Assembly: GCA_963773625.1 (NCBI GenBank)
Contig: CAVZCJ010000016.1
Span: 1-64,000 of the forward strand
Length of the DNA stretch: 64,000 nucleotides
Reading direction: 5' to 3'
Source of the DNA: DATARH01 sp963773625
Lineage (GTDB): Bacteria > Pseudomonadota > Alphaproteobacteria > ATCC43930 > CGMCC-115725
Shown piece by piece: positions 55,089-63,473 of the stretch (position 1 is the first letter of the stretch; each line of letters opens with the position of its first letter). Below the pieces are notes generated by a model. That model saw only the letters and a program-made list of their open reading frames with translations, did not search any database and was not told the DNA's origin. The position numbers were made by a program, and so were the translations under genes.

Positions 55089-55565
55089 ATGAGCGTGGAC
55101 GACAAGGTGCGGCTCGGCATCCATGAGCTGATGGCGGCCTATGCCGATTGCATAGACGACGACCGGCTCGAGGAATGGCCGGATTTTTTTGTCGACGATT
55201 GCCGCTATCTGATCACCGACCGCGAGAGCCACGAGGCGGGCTACCAGCACGGCGTCATCTACTGCGCCTCGCGCGGCATGCTGGTCGACCGGGTGACCTC
55301 GCTGCGCCGGGTGCTGATGTTCGAGGAACATCGCTACCGCCATTTGCTCGGCCCAATCCGCATTCTGTCGCTCGACGGCAAGGTGGCCGAAGCGCGCTCC
55401 AACTTCTTTGTCGCGCGGATCATGCATGACGGCGGCATGAGTTTATTCGCCACCGGCCGCTATCTCGACCGCATCGACGTCAGTCGCGAGCCGTATCGTT
55501 TTATCGAACGCCTCGTCGTGCTCGACAGCCAGAAAATCGACACGCTGCTCGTCATCCCGCTTTGA
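55089..55565 (+). CDS. Aromatic-ring-hydroxylating dioxygenase small subunit
   Basis: The 158-residue protein has the cone-shaped NTF2-like beta-subunit fold: MAAYADCIDDDRLEEWPDFFVDDCRYLITDRESHEAGY, RMLVDRVTSLRR-type motif (here GMLVDRVTSLRRVLMFEEHRYRHLLGPIRI) and a C-terminal FIERLVVLDSQKIDTLLVIPL. It has no metal ligands, as expected. The ATG follows the repeat 180 bp after the large subunit gene. Its end overlaps the next gene's start. Confidence 0.9.
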   Translation: MSVDDKVRLGIHELMAAYADCIDDDRLEEWPDFFVDDCRYLITDRESHEAGYQHGVIYCASRGMLVDRVTSLRRVLMFEEHRYRHLLGPIRILSLDGKVAEARSNFFVARIMHDGGMSLFATGRYLDRIDVSREPYRFIERLVVLDSQKIDTLLVIPL

Positions 55566-56641
55566 GCGACAACGACGACATCCTGTTCGGCCAGGAGGGA
55601 GGCGTCGGCACGGTGCTGCTGAACCGGCCGCGGGCCTTGAACGCCTTTACTCTTGGCATGTACCGGGAGTTCGATCCCGCCTTGCGCAATTGGGCTGCCG
55701 ATCCGGCAGTCCACGCCGTATTGATCGAGGGCGCCGGCGAGCGCGCGTTTTGCGCCGGCGGCGATGTGCGCGCGGTCTACGAGGCAGGTAAGGGCATCTC
55801 CGGCGATCCCAGCTTCACGTCCGTGTTCTTCGCCGAGGAATACCGGATCATCAGCTTTATTCACCGGTACCCAAAGCCCTATGTCGCGATCATCGATGGC
55901 ATCACCATGGGCGGCGGCGCCGGGGTCTCGGTCAACGGCGCCTATCGCGTAGCGACCGAGAGGACGATGTTCGCGATGCCGGAGACCGGGATCGGTCTCT
56001 TCCCCGATGTCGGCGCAACGCGCTTCCTCAATCTCTGTCCAGGGCATATCGGCCGCTATCTCGGCCTCACCGGTGTGCGGCTCGGCGCCGCCGATGCGCT
56101 GTTTTGCGGGTTCGCGACGCATTTCGTGCCCCACGAGCGCGTGCCGGAGCTGCGCGCCGCGCTGACCGGCATTGCCTGGGAGGACGGGCGGGAGCGGGCG
56201 CAGGTCGAGGCGGTGCTCGATCGCTTCAACGCGGATCCAGGCCCACCACCGCTTGCCGCGAAGCGCGCGGCGATCGATCGCTGCTTTTCTGGCGCCAGCG
56301 TCGAGGCGATCCTCGACGCGCTGCAATCCGAAACGGGCGACCCGCGATGGGCAGCCGAAACGCGCGACTTGCTGCTGACCAAATCGCCGACCAGCCTGCG
56401 CATCACGTTGCGTCAATTGATCCTGGGGCAGGGGCTCGACCTTGAAGCGGCGCTTCGGCTTGAATATCGAATGACCCAGCATGTCATGGCGGCGCACGAC
56501 TTCTACGAGGGCGTGCGCGCGGCACTGGTCGACAAGGATCAGCAGCCGCATTGGCGCCCGGCGAGCCTTGCCGAGATCGACGAGCGCACGGCGGAAGCCT
56601 ATTTCGCGCCGCTCGGCGAGGGTGAACTGACATTCGACTGA
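55562..56641 (+). CDS. 3-hydroxyisobutyryl-CoA hydrolase (crotonase family)
   Basis: The 359-residue length and motifs point to HIBCH rather than a simple enoyl-CoA hydratase: LNRPRALNAFTLGMYREFDPALRNW, GERAFCAGGDVRAVYEAGK, IDGITMGGGAGVSVNGAYRVATERTMFAMPETGIGLFPDVGATRFL (oxyanion hole and catalytic Glu), and a long C-terminal part with MTQHVMAAHDFYEGVRAALVDKD. It hydrolyses 3-hydroxyisobutyryl-CoA in valine catabolism. The GTG/TTG-type start overlaps the dioxygenase small subunit stop (TTTGAGC). The product goes to the next gene's enzyme. Confidence 0.9.
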   Translation: MSDNDDILFGQEGGVGTVLLNRPRALNAFTLGMYREFDPALRNWAADPAVHAVLIEGAGERAFCAGGDVRAVYEAGKGISGDPSFTSVFFAEEYRIISFIHRYPKPYVAIIDGITMGGGAGVSVNGAYRVATERTMFAMPETGIGLFPDVGATRFLNLCPGHIGRYLGLTGVRLGAADALFCGFATHFVPHERVPELRAALTGIAWEDGRERAQVEAVLDRFNADPGPPPLAAKRAAIDRCFSGASVEAILDALQSETGDPRWAAETRDLLLTKSPTSLRITLRQLILGQGLDLEAALRLEYRMTQHVMAAHDFYEGVRAALVDKDQQPHWRPASLAEIDERTAEAYFAPLGEGELTFD

Positions 56642-56656
56642 CGGAGGATCGGGAAG

Positions 56657-57556
56657 ATGGCGACGATCGGCTTTATCGGCCTCGGCAATATGGGCGGCCC
56701 GATGTCGGCCAACCTGGTCAAGGCGCAGCACCGGGTCACCGGCTACGACCTCGCCGCGGCGCAAGTCGCCGCGCTGTCCGAGCAGGGCGGACAGGGAGCT
56801 TCGAGCATCGCCGAGGCGGCCGCCGCGGGCGACATCGTCGTGACCATGCTGCCCGCCGGGCCGCAGGTGCGCGCGGTCTATCTCGGCCCGAATGGGATCA
56901 TCGCCAAGGCGAAGAAGGGCGCGCTGCTGATCGACTGCTCGACCATCGACGTCGAGACTGCCCAGCTGGTCGCCGAGGAGGCCAAGAAGGCGGGTCTCGA
57001 AATGCTCGACGCGCCGGTCTCGGGCGGTACCATCGGCGCTGCGGCGGCGACGCTGACCTTCATGGTCGGCGGCGTCGACGCGGCCTTCGCCAAGGCCCGC
57101 CCAATTCTCGAAAAGATGGGCCGCACGATCGTCCACGCCGGGCCTTCGGGGGCTGGGCAGACCGCGAAAATCTGCAACAACATGATGCTCGCCGTGACAA
57201 TGATCGGGGTGTGCGAGGGATTCGCGCTCGCTGAAAAACTCGGGCTTCCGGCGCAAACGCTGTGGGACATCTGCAGCACTTCGACCAGCCAGTGCTGGGC
57301 GATGACCAATTACTGCCCGATGCCGGGACCGGTGCCGGCGGCGCCGTCGAACCGCGGCTATGCCGCCGGGTTCACGGCCGCCAACATGCTGAAAGATTTG
57401 CGGCTTTCGCAGCAAGCGGCTGCCACCGCGGCGGCGGCGACTCCCTTGGGGGCGGCCGCCGCCAACCTCTACCAGCTCTTTGTCGACGGCGGTAAGGGCG
57501 GGCTCGATTTCTCGGCCATCATGCAGATGGTCCGACGCAACGAAAACGGCGCGTGA
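56657..57556 (+). CDS. mmsB: 3-hydroxyisobutyrate dehydrogenase
   Basis: The 299-residue protein carries the beta-hydroxyacid dehydrogenase motifs: GFIGLGNMGGPMSANLVKAQHRVTGYD (NAD binding), DAPVSGGTIGAAAATLTFMVGG (substrate), GQTAKICNNMMLAVTMIGVCEGFALAEKLGL (catalytic Lys) and KDLRLSQQAA. It oxidises 3-hydroxyisobutyrate to methylmalonate semialdehyde, following the HIBCH step; the two genes are 15 bp apart. Confidence 0.93.
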   Translation: MATIGFIGLGNMGGPMSANLVKAQHRVTGYDLAAAQVAALSEQGGQGASSIAEAAAAGDIVVTMLPAGPQVRAVYLGPNGIIAKAKKGALLIDCSTIDVETAQLVAEEAKKAGLEMLDAPVSGGTIGAAAATLTFMVGGVDAAFAKARPILEKMGRTIVHAGPSGAGQTAKICNNMMLAVTMIGVCEGFALAEKLGLPAQTLWDICSTSTSQCWAMTNYCPMPGPVPAAPSNRGYAAGFTAANMLKDLRLSQQAAATAAAATPLGAAAANLYQLFVDGGKGGLDFSAIMQMVRRNENGA

Positions 57557-57619
57557 AAACGGAAAATTAACACAAACCTCGTTAAGTTTTCGACGAGACG
57601 GCGGCCTAACGGGGCGACA

Positions 57620-58093
57620 ATGGACAATGGCTATCTTGAGGTGATCTCGCTTGTCGAGCGGCTTCACCGACACTTTCTCGAGGTCGTGAAGCTCGAGCTC
57701 GACGGGCTCGGTATTCACGATATCAACAACGTTCAAGGCCTGATGCTGTTCAATATTGGCGATGCCGAGATGACGGTCGGCGAGCTGACCCTGCGCGGCT
57801 GCTACCTCGGCTCGAACGTGTCGTACAACGTCAAGAAAATGGTCGAGAACGGCTATCTGGCGCAGGAGCGCTCGGTGCACGATCGCCGCTCGATCCACGT
57901 CCGGCTGACCGACAAGGGCTCGAAGCTGCGCGACCGCCTGCAGGCGATGCATCAGCGCCACGCCGAGATGCTGAAGCAGACCGCGATCACCGAGGAGGAC
58001 ATCAACGCCGCGACGGTGACGCTGCGCCGTCTCGAGCGCTTCTGGATCCGCGCCAGCGATCTCGTTCAGCGTCCGGGGCAATACGCCGCCTAA
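57620..58093 (+). CDS. ldtR: MarR-family regulator, LdtR-like
   Basis: The 157-residue winged-helix protein shows MTVGELTLRGCYLGSNVSYNVKKMVENGYLAQERSVHDRRSIHVRLTDKG, the MarR DNA-binding helix and beta-wing with the DRRS motif. The sequence is very close to LdtR of alphaproteobacteria, a regulator of L,D-transpeptidase and stress genes. It starts at ATG 57,620 after GGGGCGAC. It is followed by a terminator and probably stands as its own unit. Confidence 0.85.
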   Translation: MDNGYLEVISLVERLHRHFLEVVKLELDGLGIHDINNVQGLMLFNIGDAEMTVGELTLRGCYLGSNVSYNVKKMVENGYLAQERSVHDRRSIHVRLTDKGSKLRDRLQAMHQRHAEMLKQTAITEEDINAATVTLRRLERFWIRASDLVQRPGQYAA

Positions 58094-58138
58094 CATTCCA
58101 TCGGGGCCTCCCCCTACTTTTCTCGTGACGGAAGCGAG

Positions 58139-58162
58139 ACGGGCTGCAACTCTGCGGCCCGT
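58139..58162. terminator. Terminator after the LdtR-like gene
   Basis: ACGGGCTGCA, ACTC, TGCGGCCCGT followed by TTTGCTTT forms a stem with one mismatch and a T-run. Confidence 0.75.
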
Positions 58163-58183
58163 TTTGCTTTGGGGAGCCGTCAC

Positions 58184-58618
58184 ATGCCGACCTTGCCGCC
58201 GCTGATGGAACTCGCGCCGGGCGTGACCGCCACGGGCGCGCTGACCCGCGACAATATCGAGGCGCTTGCCGCCGCCGGGACTAAGGTCATCGTCAACAAC
58301 CGCCCCGATGGGGAGGATCCGGGTCAACTGACCGCCGAGGAGGCCCGGCAGCTCTGTGCGGCGCATGGCATTGCCTATCACCACATCCCATTTGTCGCGG
58401 CCACCTTGACCCGGGCGGATATCGACGCGTTTGCCGCCGCTCTGAAAAACGCGGCAGGGCCGCTGGTCGCGCATTGCCGCAGCGGCACGCGCTCGACAAT
58501 GATCTGGGCGCTGACCCGGCTGCGCGAGGGCGCCGACCCGGTGGCGCTGGTCGCGCTCGGCGCGCGCAACGGCGTCGACATCTCGGCACTGCCGGCGCTC
58601 GCCGCCCGGCTGCTCTAG
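58184..58618 (+). CDS. TIGR01244-type phosphatase/sulfurtransferase (DSP-like, BLH domain)
   Basis: The protein of about 144 residues starts MPTLPPLMELAPGVTATGALT and contains IVNNRPDGEDPGQLTAEEARQLCAAHGIAYHHIPFVA and the P-loop HCRSGTRST (CX5R), all typical of the 'beta-lactamase hydrolase-like' family (DUF442). It is usually found near sulfide oxidation genes, though none is here. Confidence 0.88.
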   Translation: MPTLPPLMELAPGVTATGALTRDNIEALAAAGTKVIVNNRPDGEDPGQLTAEEARQLCAAHGIAYHHIPFVAATLTRADIDAFAAALKNAAGPLVAHCRSGTRSTMIWALTRLREGADPVALVALGARNGVDISALPALAARLL

Positions 58619-58628
58619 CCGCCCCGCC

Positions 58629-59039
58629 TTGCCCGGCGAGCCGCGTTGGGTCCCGGTCGATGCGATCGTCGCGCTCAACCGGGAAGAGGCTGAGAAGGCC
58701 GGGGGACGGCATGAACTTCTCGACCGAGCCGCGCTCGAGATCGCGGTCAAGCGGCCATGGAACGTCTGGGTCTATTTCATGGACCAGGATTATGCGACCC
58801 TCGCCATGTCCCTACTCGTCGCCGTTGCCGGCGCCAAGGCCTTCGCCGCCGCTAACGAGCGTACTGCCTATCGCGCCGCGGTCGCCTTGCTTGAAGCCAA
58901 TGGTTTGACGCTCGATCTCGGCGCCAATCGCGAACGCGCCGAGGAGCAATTGTTCGAATATTTCGCCGGAAGGCTCAGCCAGGCCGGCGTTGCTCGTTGG
59001 TTCAAGGACTGGATGAGCGTAGCGAACCCCCACTCATAG
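58629..59039 (+). CDS. Doc/Fic-type death-on-curing protein with degenerate motif
   Basis: The 136-residue protein has Doc features: ELLDRAALEIAVKRP and DYATLAMSLLVAVAGAKAFAAANERTAYRAAVALLEANG. The Fic loop HxFx(D/N)GNKR is here KAFAAANERT: the catalytic histidine is Lys and the GN pair AN, so AMP- or phosphotransfer is doubtful. The start is TTG 58,629 (LPGEPRW), 8 bp after the phosphatase gene stop. No Phd-like antitoxin lies upstream; the convergent ORF at 59,034 overlaps its end. Confidence 0.75.
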   Translation: MPGEPRWVPVDAIVALNREEAEKAGGRHELLDRAALEIAVKRPWNVWVYFMDQDYATLAMSLLVAVAGAKAFAAANERTAYRAAVALLEANGLTLDLGANRERAEEQLFEYFAGRLSQAGVARWFKDWMSVANPHS

Positions 59040-59291
59040 TGGGGCGCCATGATAAGGGTCTGGCAAGCCAGCTTCGGCATAAGCGGCGCGATAACGTGCT
59101 CTAGCGGTAATACTCTGGCGAATATTGGCCTCCGTGATTTCTGGCCACTCGTCATCGGACGAAGTGAATTTCAGACACGTATGTCCCGCGGCAATGGCCA
59201 GATAACCTAACTCGTATGCCTCTATGACATGCTCGGCTCGACTGAAATGTGGAGCGCCATCGCGCCGGCGGCTACAAAGCAGATAGCCCAT
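59034..59291 (-). CDS. Hypothetical protein, 85 residues
   Basis: The frame reads MGYLLCSRRRDGAPHFSRAEHVIEAYELGYLAIAAGHTCLKF...ITARARYRAAYAEAGLPDPYHGAPL. It could start further upstream (open to 59,365 with VSVASNPPLVEIE). It overlaps the Doc-like gene end to end by 6 bp. Codon usage is less GC3-rich than most neighbours', which suggests a different origin. The family is unknown. Confidence 0.5.
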   Translation of the reverse strand: MGYLLCSRRRDGAPHFSRAEHVIEAYELGYLAIAAGHTCLKFTSSDDEWPEITEANIRQSITARARYRAAYAEAGLPDPYHGAPL

Positions 59292-59367
59292 CTCGATCTC
59301 AACTAATGGTGGGTTACTCGCTACCGATACCTCAACATCATGTAGGAGTTCAAACGAGAATTCGGTC

Positions 59368-60570
59368 TTAGAACGCCGGGATGCCGGTCTGTGCGCGCCC
59401 GAGGATCAGCGCGTGGATGTCGTGCGTGCCCTCATAGGTGTTGACCGTCTCCAAATTCATCACATGGCGGATGACGTGGAACTCGTCGGAGATGCCGTTG
59501 CCGCCGTGCATGTCGCGCGCGACGCGGGCGATATCGAGCGCCTTCCCGGCGTTGTTGCGCTTGAGGATCGAGACCATTTCCGGCGTGTCGCGGTGCTCGT
59601 CCTTGAGCCGGCCGAGCCGCAAACAGGCGTGCAGCCCAAGGGTGATCTCGGTCTGCATATCGACAAGCTTCTTCTGGATCAGCTGGTTGGCGGCCAAGGG
59701 CCGGCCAAATTGCTTCCTCGCCATGGAGTAATCGCGCGCCGCGTGCCAGCAGAATTCCGCCGCGCCCATCGCGCCCCAGGCGATGCCATAGCGCGCGTTG
59801 TTTAAGGCCGAGAACGGGCCGCGCAGCCCGCGCACGTTGGGCAGCAGGTTCTCCTCCGGCACGAACACCTCGTCCATGACGATTTCCCCGGTTGGCGAGG
59901 CGCGCATGCTGAACTTGCCTTCGATTTTTGGCGTCTTGAGCCCCTCCATGCCGCGTTCGAGGATAAAGCCGCGGATTTGCCCGTCCTCGGTCTTGGCCCA
60001 CACCACCAGCACGTCGGCGATCGGCGCGTTGGTGATCCAGATCTTGTTGCCGGTGAGCCGGTAGCCGCCGGGCGTCGCCTTGGCGCGGCTCGCCATGCTG
60101 CCGGGGTCGGAGCCGTGGTCGGGCTCGGTGAGGCCAAAGCAGCCGACCCATTCGCCCGTCGCCATCTTCGGTAGGTACTTCTCGCGCTGCGCTTCGGTTC
60201 CAAACGCATGGATCGGATGCATCGCCAGGCTCGACTGCACTCCCATCGCCGAGCGATAGGCGCTGTCGACCCGCTCGACCTCGCGCGCGATCAGGCCATA
60301 GGCGGTATAGGAGATGCCGGCGCAGCCATAGCCGTCGATGGTCGCGCCGAGAAAGCCCAATTCGCCCATCTCGTCGTAGATGTCGCGGTCGAAGCGCTCC
60401 TCACGGTGCGCCTTGAGCACTCGCGGCATCAACTTGTCCTGGCAATAGGCGCGGGCGCTGTCGCGGATCAGCCTCTCGTCCTCGGAGAGCAGATCGTCGA
60501 ACCGCAACGGGTCGGCCCAGTCGAATTCCGGTGGGGCAAACTCGGCGGCTTCGGTTTTCGGTGTGCTCAT
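59368..60570 (-). CDS. gcdH: Glutaryl-CoA dehydrogenase
   Basis: From ATG 60,570 the 400-residue acyl-CoA dehydrogenase begins with FAPPEFDWADPLRFDDLLSEDERLIRDSARAYCQDKLMPRV, a GcdH-like start. Motifs: CFGLTEPDHGSDPGSMASRAK, FAD-site GAAEFCWHAARDYSMARKQFGRPLAANQLIQKKL, and the catalytic glutamate in TVNTYEGTHDIHALILGRAQTG. It converts glutaryl-CoA to crotonyl-CoA in lysine, tryptophan or aromatic catabolism. The longer open frame upstream of the ATG is not coding. Confidence 0.93.
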   Translation of the reverse strand: MSTPKTEAAEFAPPEFDWADPLRFDDLLSEDERLIRDSARAYCQDKLMPRVLKAHREERFDRDIYDEMGELGFLGATIDGYGCAGISYTAYGLIAREVERVDSAYRSAMGVQSSLAMHPIHAFGTEAQREKYLPKMATGEWVGCFGLTEPDHGSDPGSMASRAKATPGGYRLTGNKIWITNAPIADVLVVWAKTEDGQIRGFILERGMEGLKTPKIEGKFSMRASPTGEIVMDEVFVPEENLLPNVRGLRGPFSALNNARYGIAWGAMGAAEFCWHAARDYSMARKQFGRPLAANQLIQKKLVDMQTEITLGLHACLRLGRLKDEHRDTPEMVSILKRNNAGKALDIARVARDMHGGNGISDEFHVIRHVMNLETVNTYEGTHDIHALILGRAQTGIPAF

Positions 60571-61167
60571 CAACGGCCTCGGGTCGTGGGAGACTGAGTA
60601 TAGCGGGTCGCGGGACCGGCACGGGAAGGCCGATTGGAGAGGAGGTTGCCGCGGAGGATCGCCCACACCGAAGCGCCGGTAGCCGCGCGCGGCGGTTGAA
60701 AAGCCGGGGCGGTTTGCTGTTAGCGTCGAGCGCGCGCGGCCGAGAAACCGCGCAAATCCGCGGCAAAAGCGAAAAATGGCAGCAGCGGAAACAGCGCGGG
60801 AACAGCCGAATAACAGCGGCGATAACAGCGAGAAAACAGCGGTGGAACAACGGATCGCCCTCCCGTTGCGGTTGAAGCGTGCGGTGCGAGCGCGGCAGCG
60901 CGCCCGGCCGGCCGCGTTCGGCGCGAGGCCGCAGTCCCGATTGAATATGCCGGCGATGTCAGTCATCCGCGACCGAAGATGATGTCGTTGCGATATTGCC
61001 TACATAACATGAAAATGTGGCAAAATTAGCAACGACCGCTGTCCGCGGGACACCCGGGTATCCGTCGTGGCAACGTGTCAGGGACGCCGGCGGTTTGGCT
61101 CCTCGAGTTGGCATCGGAATTGCGTTGAGAGTGCCAGTCGCACCTCAAAAAGAAGGAAGAGCCCGCA
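60571..61167. other. Intergenic region between gcdH and a small membrane protein gene
   Basis: The 600-bp gap lies between the divergent gcdH and the small gene at 61,168. It holds a phased ACAGC repeat (60,791-60,851) and an AT-richer part (60,985-61,035), which may hold promoters. No RNA gene is recognised. A 68-codon ORF at 60,776 spans the repeat and is probably spurious. Confidence 0.5.
60785..60852. repeat. Helically phased ACAGC direct repeats
   Basis: ACAGC occurs at 60,791, 60,802, 60,813, 60,825 and 60,836, and ACAAC at 60,847, with steps of 11, 11, 12, 11 and 11 bp. The period is one turn of DNA, not three, so it is not a coding repeat. It lies about 220 bp before gcdH. Confidence 0.7.
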
Positions 61168-61265
61168 TGGCCGCCTACGCTTCGAACACACTTGCCGGAA
61201 TCTTGATCATCGGCGCCGCCTTGCTGGCGGTGGTCCTCGTCTCGGGCCGCTTGCCTTCGATCTGA
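61168..61265 (+). CDS. Single-helix small membrane protein, 32 residues
   Basis: ATG 61,168 is preceded by AAGAAGGAAGAG. The product MAAYASNTLAGILIIGAALLAVVLVSGRLPSI has a membrane helix over most of its length and is followed 25 bp later by a strong terminator. The RBS, composition and terminator support a real small gene of unknown function. Confidence 0.55.
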
Positions 61266-61288
61266 GCGCGTTTTCGAACGCGCAATAA

Positions 61289-61315
61289 AAAGGGGCGCCG
61301 CGGCGCCCCTTGTCG
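61289..61315. terminator. Terminator between the small membrane gene and mucR
   Basis: AAGGGGCGCC, GC, GGCGCCCCTT is a perfect stem followed by GTCGTTTTA, between convergent genes. Confidence 0.88.
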
Positions 61316-61333
61316 TTTTACGCCGGAGGAGCG

Positions 61334-61777
61334 CTATTTTCTGCCGCGCGCCGAGCGGCGGCCGGTGCCGCGGCCCAACCCGATCTTCTTGGCGAATTCC
61401 GAGCGCTGCTGCGCGTATTTCGGCGCCACCATCGGGTAATCGGCGCCCAGACCCCATTTCGCCCGGTACTCGTCGGGGGTCATGTTGTAGGTCGAGCGCA
61501 GATGCCGCTTCAGCATCTTCAGCTTCTTACCGTCTTCGAGGCAGATCAGGTATTCGGGGGTGATCGACTTGCGCAGCGGCACGGCAGGCTTGAGGACTTC
61601 CGGCGGCGGCTCGGCCACGGCGCCGTCAAGCCCGCGCAGCGAGTTGTAGACGGCGTGAATTACATCGCCGAGTTGGCCCGTCGCCAAGGTATTGTTGCTC
61701 ACATAAGCGGCCACCACTTCGGTCGTCATTCTGAGCAGTTCGTCATCCGCCATCTTGGGCGCCGCTATTTCCGCCAT
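61334..61777 (-). CDS. mucR: MucR/Ros family transcriptional regulator
   Basis: The 147-residue protein matches MucR: LLRMTTEVVAAYVSNN at the N-terminus (oligomerisation), then the zinc-finger region YLICLEDGKKLKMLKRHLRSTYNMTPDEYRAKWGLGADYPMVAPKYAQQRSEFAKKIGLG. As in other MucR proteins, the second cysteine of the classical Ros finger is Asp. It represses exopolysaccharide, motility and cell-cycle genes by binding AT-rich DNA. The start MAEIAAPKMADDE at 61,777 is chosen; an upstream in-frame ATG (61,861) is less likely. Confidence 0.93.
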   Translation of the reverse strand: MAEIAAPKMADDELLRMTTEVVAAYVSNNTLATGQLGDVIHAVYNSLRGLDGAVAEPPPEVLKPAVPLRKSITPEYLICLEDGKKLKMLKRHLRSTYNMTPDEYRAKWGLGADYPMVAPKYAQQRSEFAKKIGLGRGTGRRSARGRK

Positions 61778-62231
61778 GTCCTGCCCCGCCGAGTCGAAAG
61801 GTTTATCAGGAAGGTGATAATTGCAGCCGAATTTCTTGGTGTCAACGATAACGCCCAGCATCCACAGTAATACGCGAAATCGAGTTCCATTGGCGACTTG
61901 GATATAGCTGTCAAGAGCATGGTGGCGCTGCTGTTAAGAGTCGTTTCGCCGGCAGTTGCACAATGCTTGTGCTTTGACAATTCACGGATAGCGCCGTCGT
62001 TTCACAACCGGCTCGCGGCATGACCGATCCGATTGGCCGACGCGAATTCTGGTAGCCGGCTGACATCGCCGCCCGAGATATGGTAGGCTGCGCGACTTCG
62101 GTGCCCCAGCGCCCGATAGGCCGTGTCTCCTGCCCGATAGGTGCTCCCTGACCCAGCTTGCTGCTTCAGTTGCCGATATCTCCCCGGATGCCGGTTTCTT
62201 TTCCGCCGGTCTTCAAGACGCGGACCCCGAA

Positions 62232-63461
62232 TTGGCGGAAGCCGTCGCTCGCGAGCTGCATCGCCAGCAATCGCAGATAGAGCTGATCGCCAGCGAGAAT
62301 ATCGTGTCGCGCGCGGTGCTCGAGGCCCAGGGCTCGGTGCTGACCAATAAATACGCCGAGGGCTATCCCGGGCGGCGCTATTACGGCGGCTGCGAGTTTG
62401 TCGACGTCGCCGAGCGCCTGGCCATCGAACGGGCGAAGACGCTGTTCAAGTGCGGCTTCGCCAACGTCCAGCCGCATGCCGGGGCCCCCGCGAACGAGGC
62501 GGTGTATCTGGCGTTGCTGCAGCCGGGCGATGCGATCCTCGGCATGTCGCTGGCGGCCGGCGGGCACCTGACCCATGGCGCCCCGCCCAACATCTCCGGC
62601 AAATGGTTCAAGGCGGCAACCTACGGGGTGCGCGTCGAGGACGGCCGCATCGATTTCGACGAGGTGGCGCGCCAGGCCGAGGCGCACCGGCCAAAGCTCA
62701 TCATCGCCGGCGGTAGCGCCTATCCGCGGATCATCGATTTCGCCCGCTTCCGCGCCATTGCCGACGGTGTCGGCGCCTATTTGATGGTCGACATGGCGCA
62801 TTTCGCCGGGCTCGTCGCCGGCGGGGCGCATCCAAGCCCGCTGCCCCACGCGCATGTCGTCACCACGACCACACACAAGACGCTGCGCGGGCCGCGCGGC
62901 GGGATGATCCTTACCAACGACGAGGCGATCGCCAAGAAGATCAACTCGGCGATCTTCCCCGGGTTGCAGGGCGGGCCGCTGATGCATGTCATCGCGGCCA
63001 AGGCAGTGGCCTTTGGCGAGGCCTTGCGGCCGAGCTTCAGCGCCTACGCGCACGCCGTCGTCGCCAACGCCAAGGCGCTCGCCGAGACGCTGGCTGGCGA
63101 GGGGCTGGCGATTGTCTCCGGCGGCACCGACACGCATCTGATGCTGGTCGACCTGCGGCCGCTTGATCTCACCGGCCGCGACGCCGAGAAGGCGCTGGAA
63201 CGCGCCGGCATGACCTGCAACAAGAACGGCATCCCGTTCGATCCGAAGCCGCCGACCGTCACCTCGGGGATCCGGCTCGGCTCGCCGGCGGCGACGACGC
63301 GCGGCTTCGGCATCGAGGAGTTTTGCCAGATCGGTCGCTGGATTGGCGAGGTGCTGCGCGGGCTGCACCAGAACCCGGACGACAATTCCGGCGTCGAGGG
63401 CCGGGTGCGCAGCGCGGTCGGCGCGCTGTGCGAGCGCTTTCCGATCTATCCGCAGGCATAA
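62232..63461 (+). CDS. glyA: Serine hydroxymethyltransferase
   Basis: GlyA makes glycine and 5,10-methylene-THF from serine. Motifs: QIELIASENIVSRAVLEAQGSVLTNKYAEGYPGRRYYGGCEFVD, the PLP lysine in VTTTTHKTLRGPRGG, and GGTDTHLMLVDLRP. The start is unclear: TTG 62,232 begins at AEAV, but the frame is open back to about 62,106 and includes FFSAGLQDADPE, which is typical of alphaproteobacterial GlyA, so a short N-terminal extension from an unusual start is likely. It is followed 12 bp on by nrdR. Confidence 0.93.
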   Translation: MAEAVARELHRQQSQIELIASENIVSRAVLEAQGSVLTNKYAEGYPGRRYYGGCEFVDVAERLAIERAKTLFKCGFANVQPHAGAPANEAVYLALLQPGDAILGMSLAAGGHLTHGAPPNISGKWFKAATYGVRVEDGRIDFDEVARQAEAHRPKLIIAGGSAYPRIIDFARFRAIADGVGAYLMVDMAHFAGLVAGGAHPSPLPHAHVVTTTTHKTLRGPRGGMILTNDEAIAKKINSAIFPGLQGGPLMHVIAAKAVAFGEALRPSFSAYAHAVVANAKALAETLAGEGLAIVSGGTDTHLMLVDLRPLDLTGRDAEKALERAGMTCNKNGIPFDPKPPTVTSGIRLGSPAATTRGFGIEEFCQIGRWIGEVLRGLHQNPDDNSGVEGRVRSAVGALCERFPIYPQA

Positions 63462-63473
63462 GGGAGGGGGAAG

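Noticed and set aside
55460..58750. A 1,096-codon open frame on the minus strand
   Set aside because: It is antisense to four well-supported plus-strand genes; long antisense frames arise from high GC at third positions.
60785..60852. A CRISPR array
   Set aside because: The units are 5-6 bp with 5-6 bp gaps, far too short; no cas gene is present in the window.
60776..60982. A 68-codon plus-strand frame
   Set aside because: It runs through the 11-bp phased repeat, which is not codon-periodic, and lacks an RBS.
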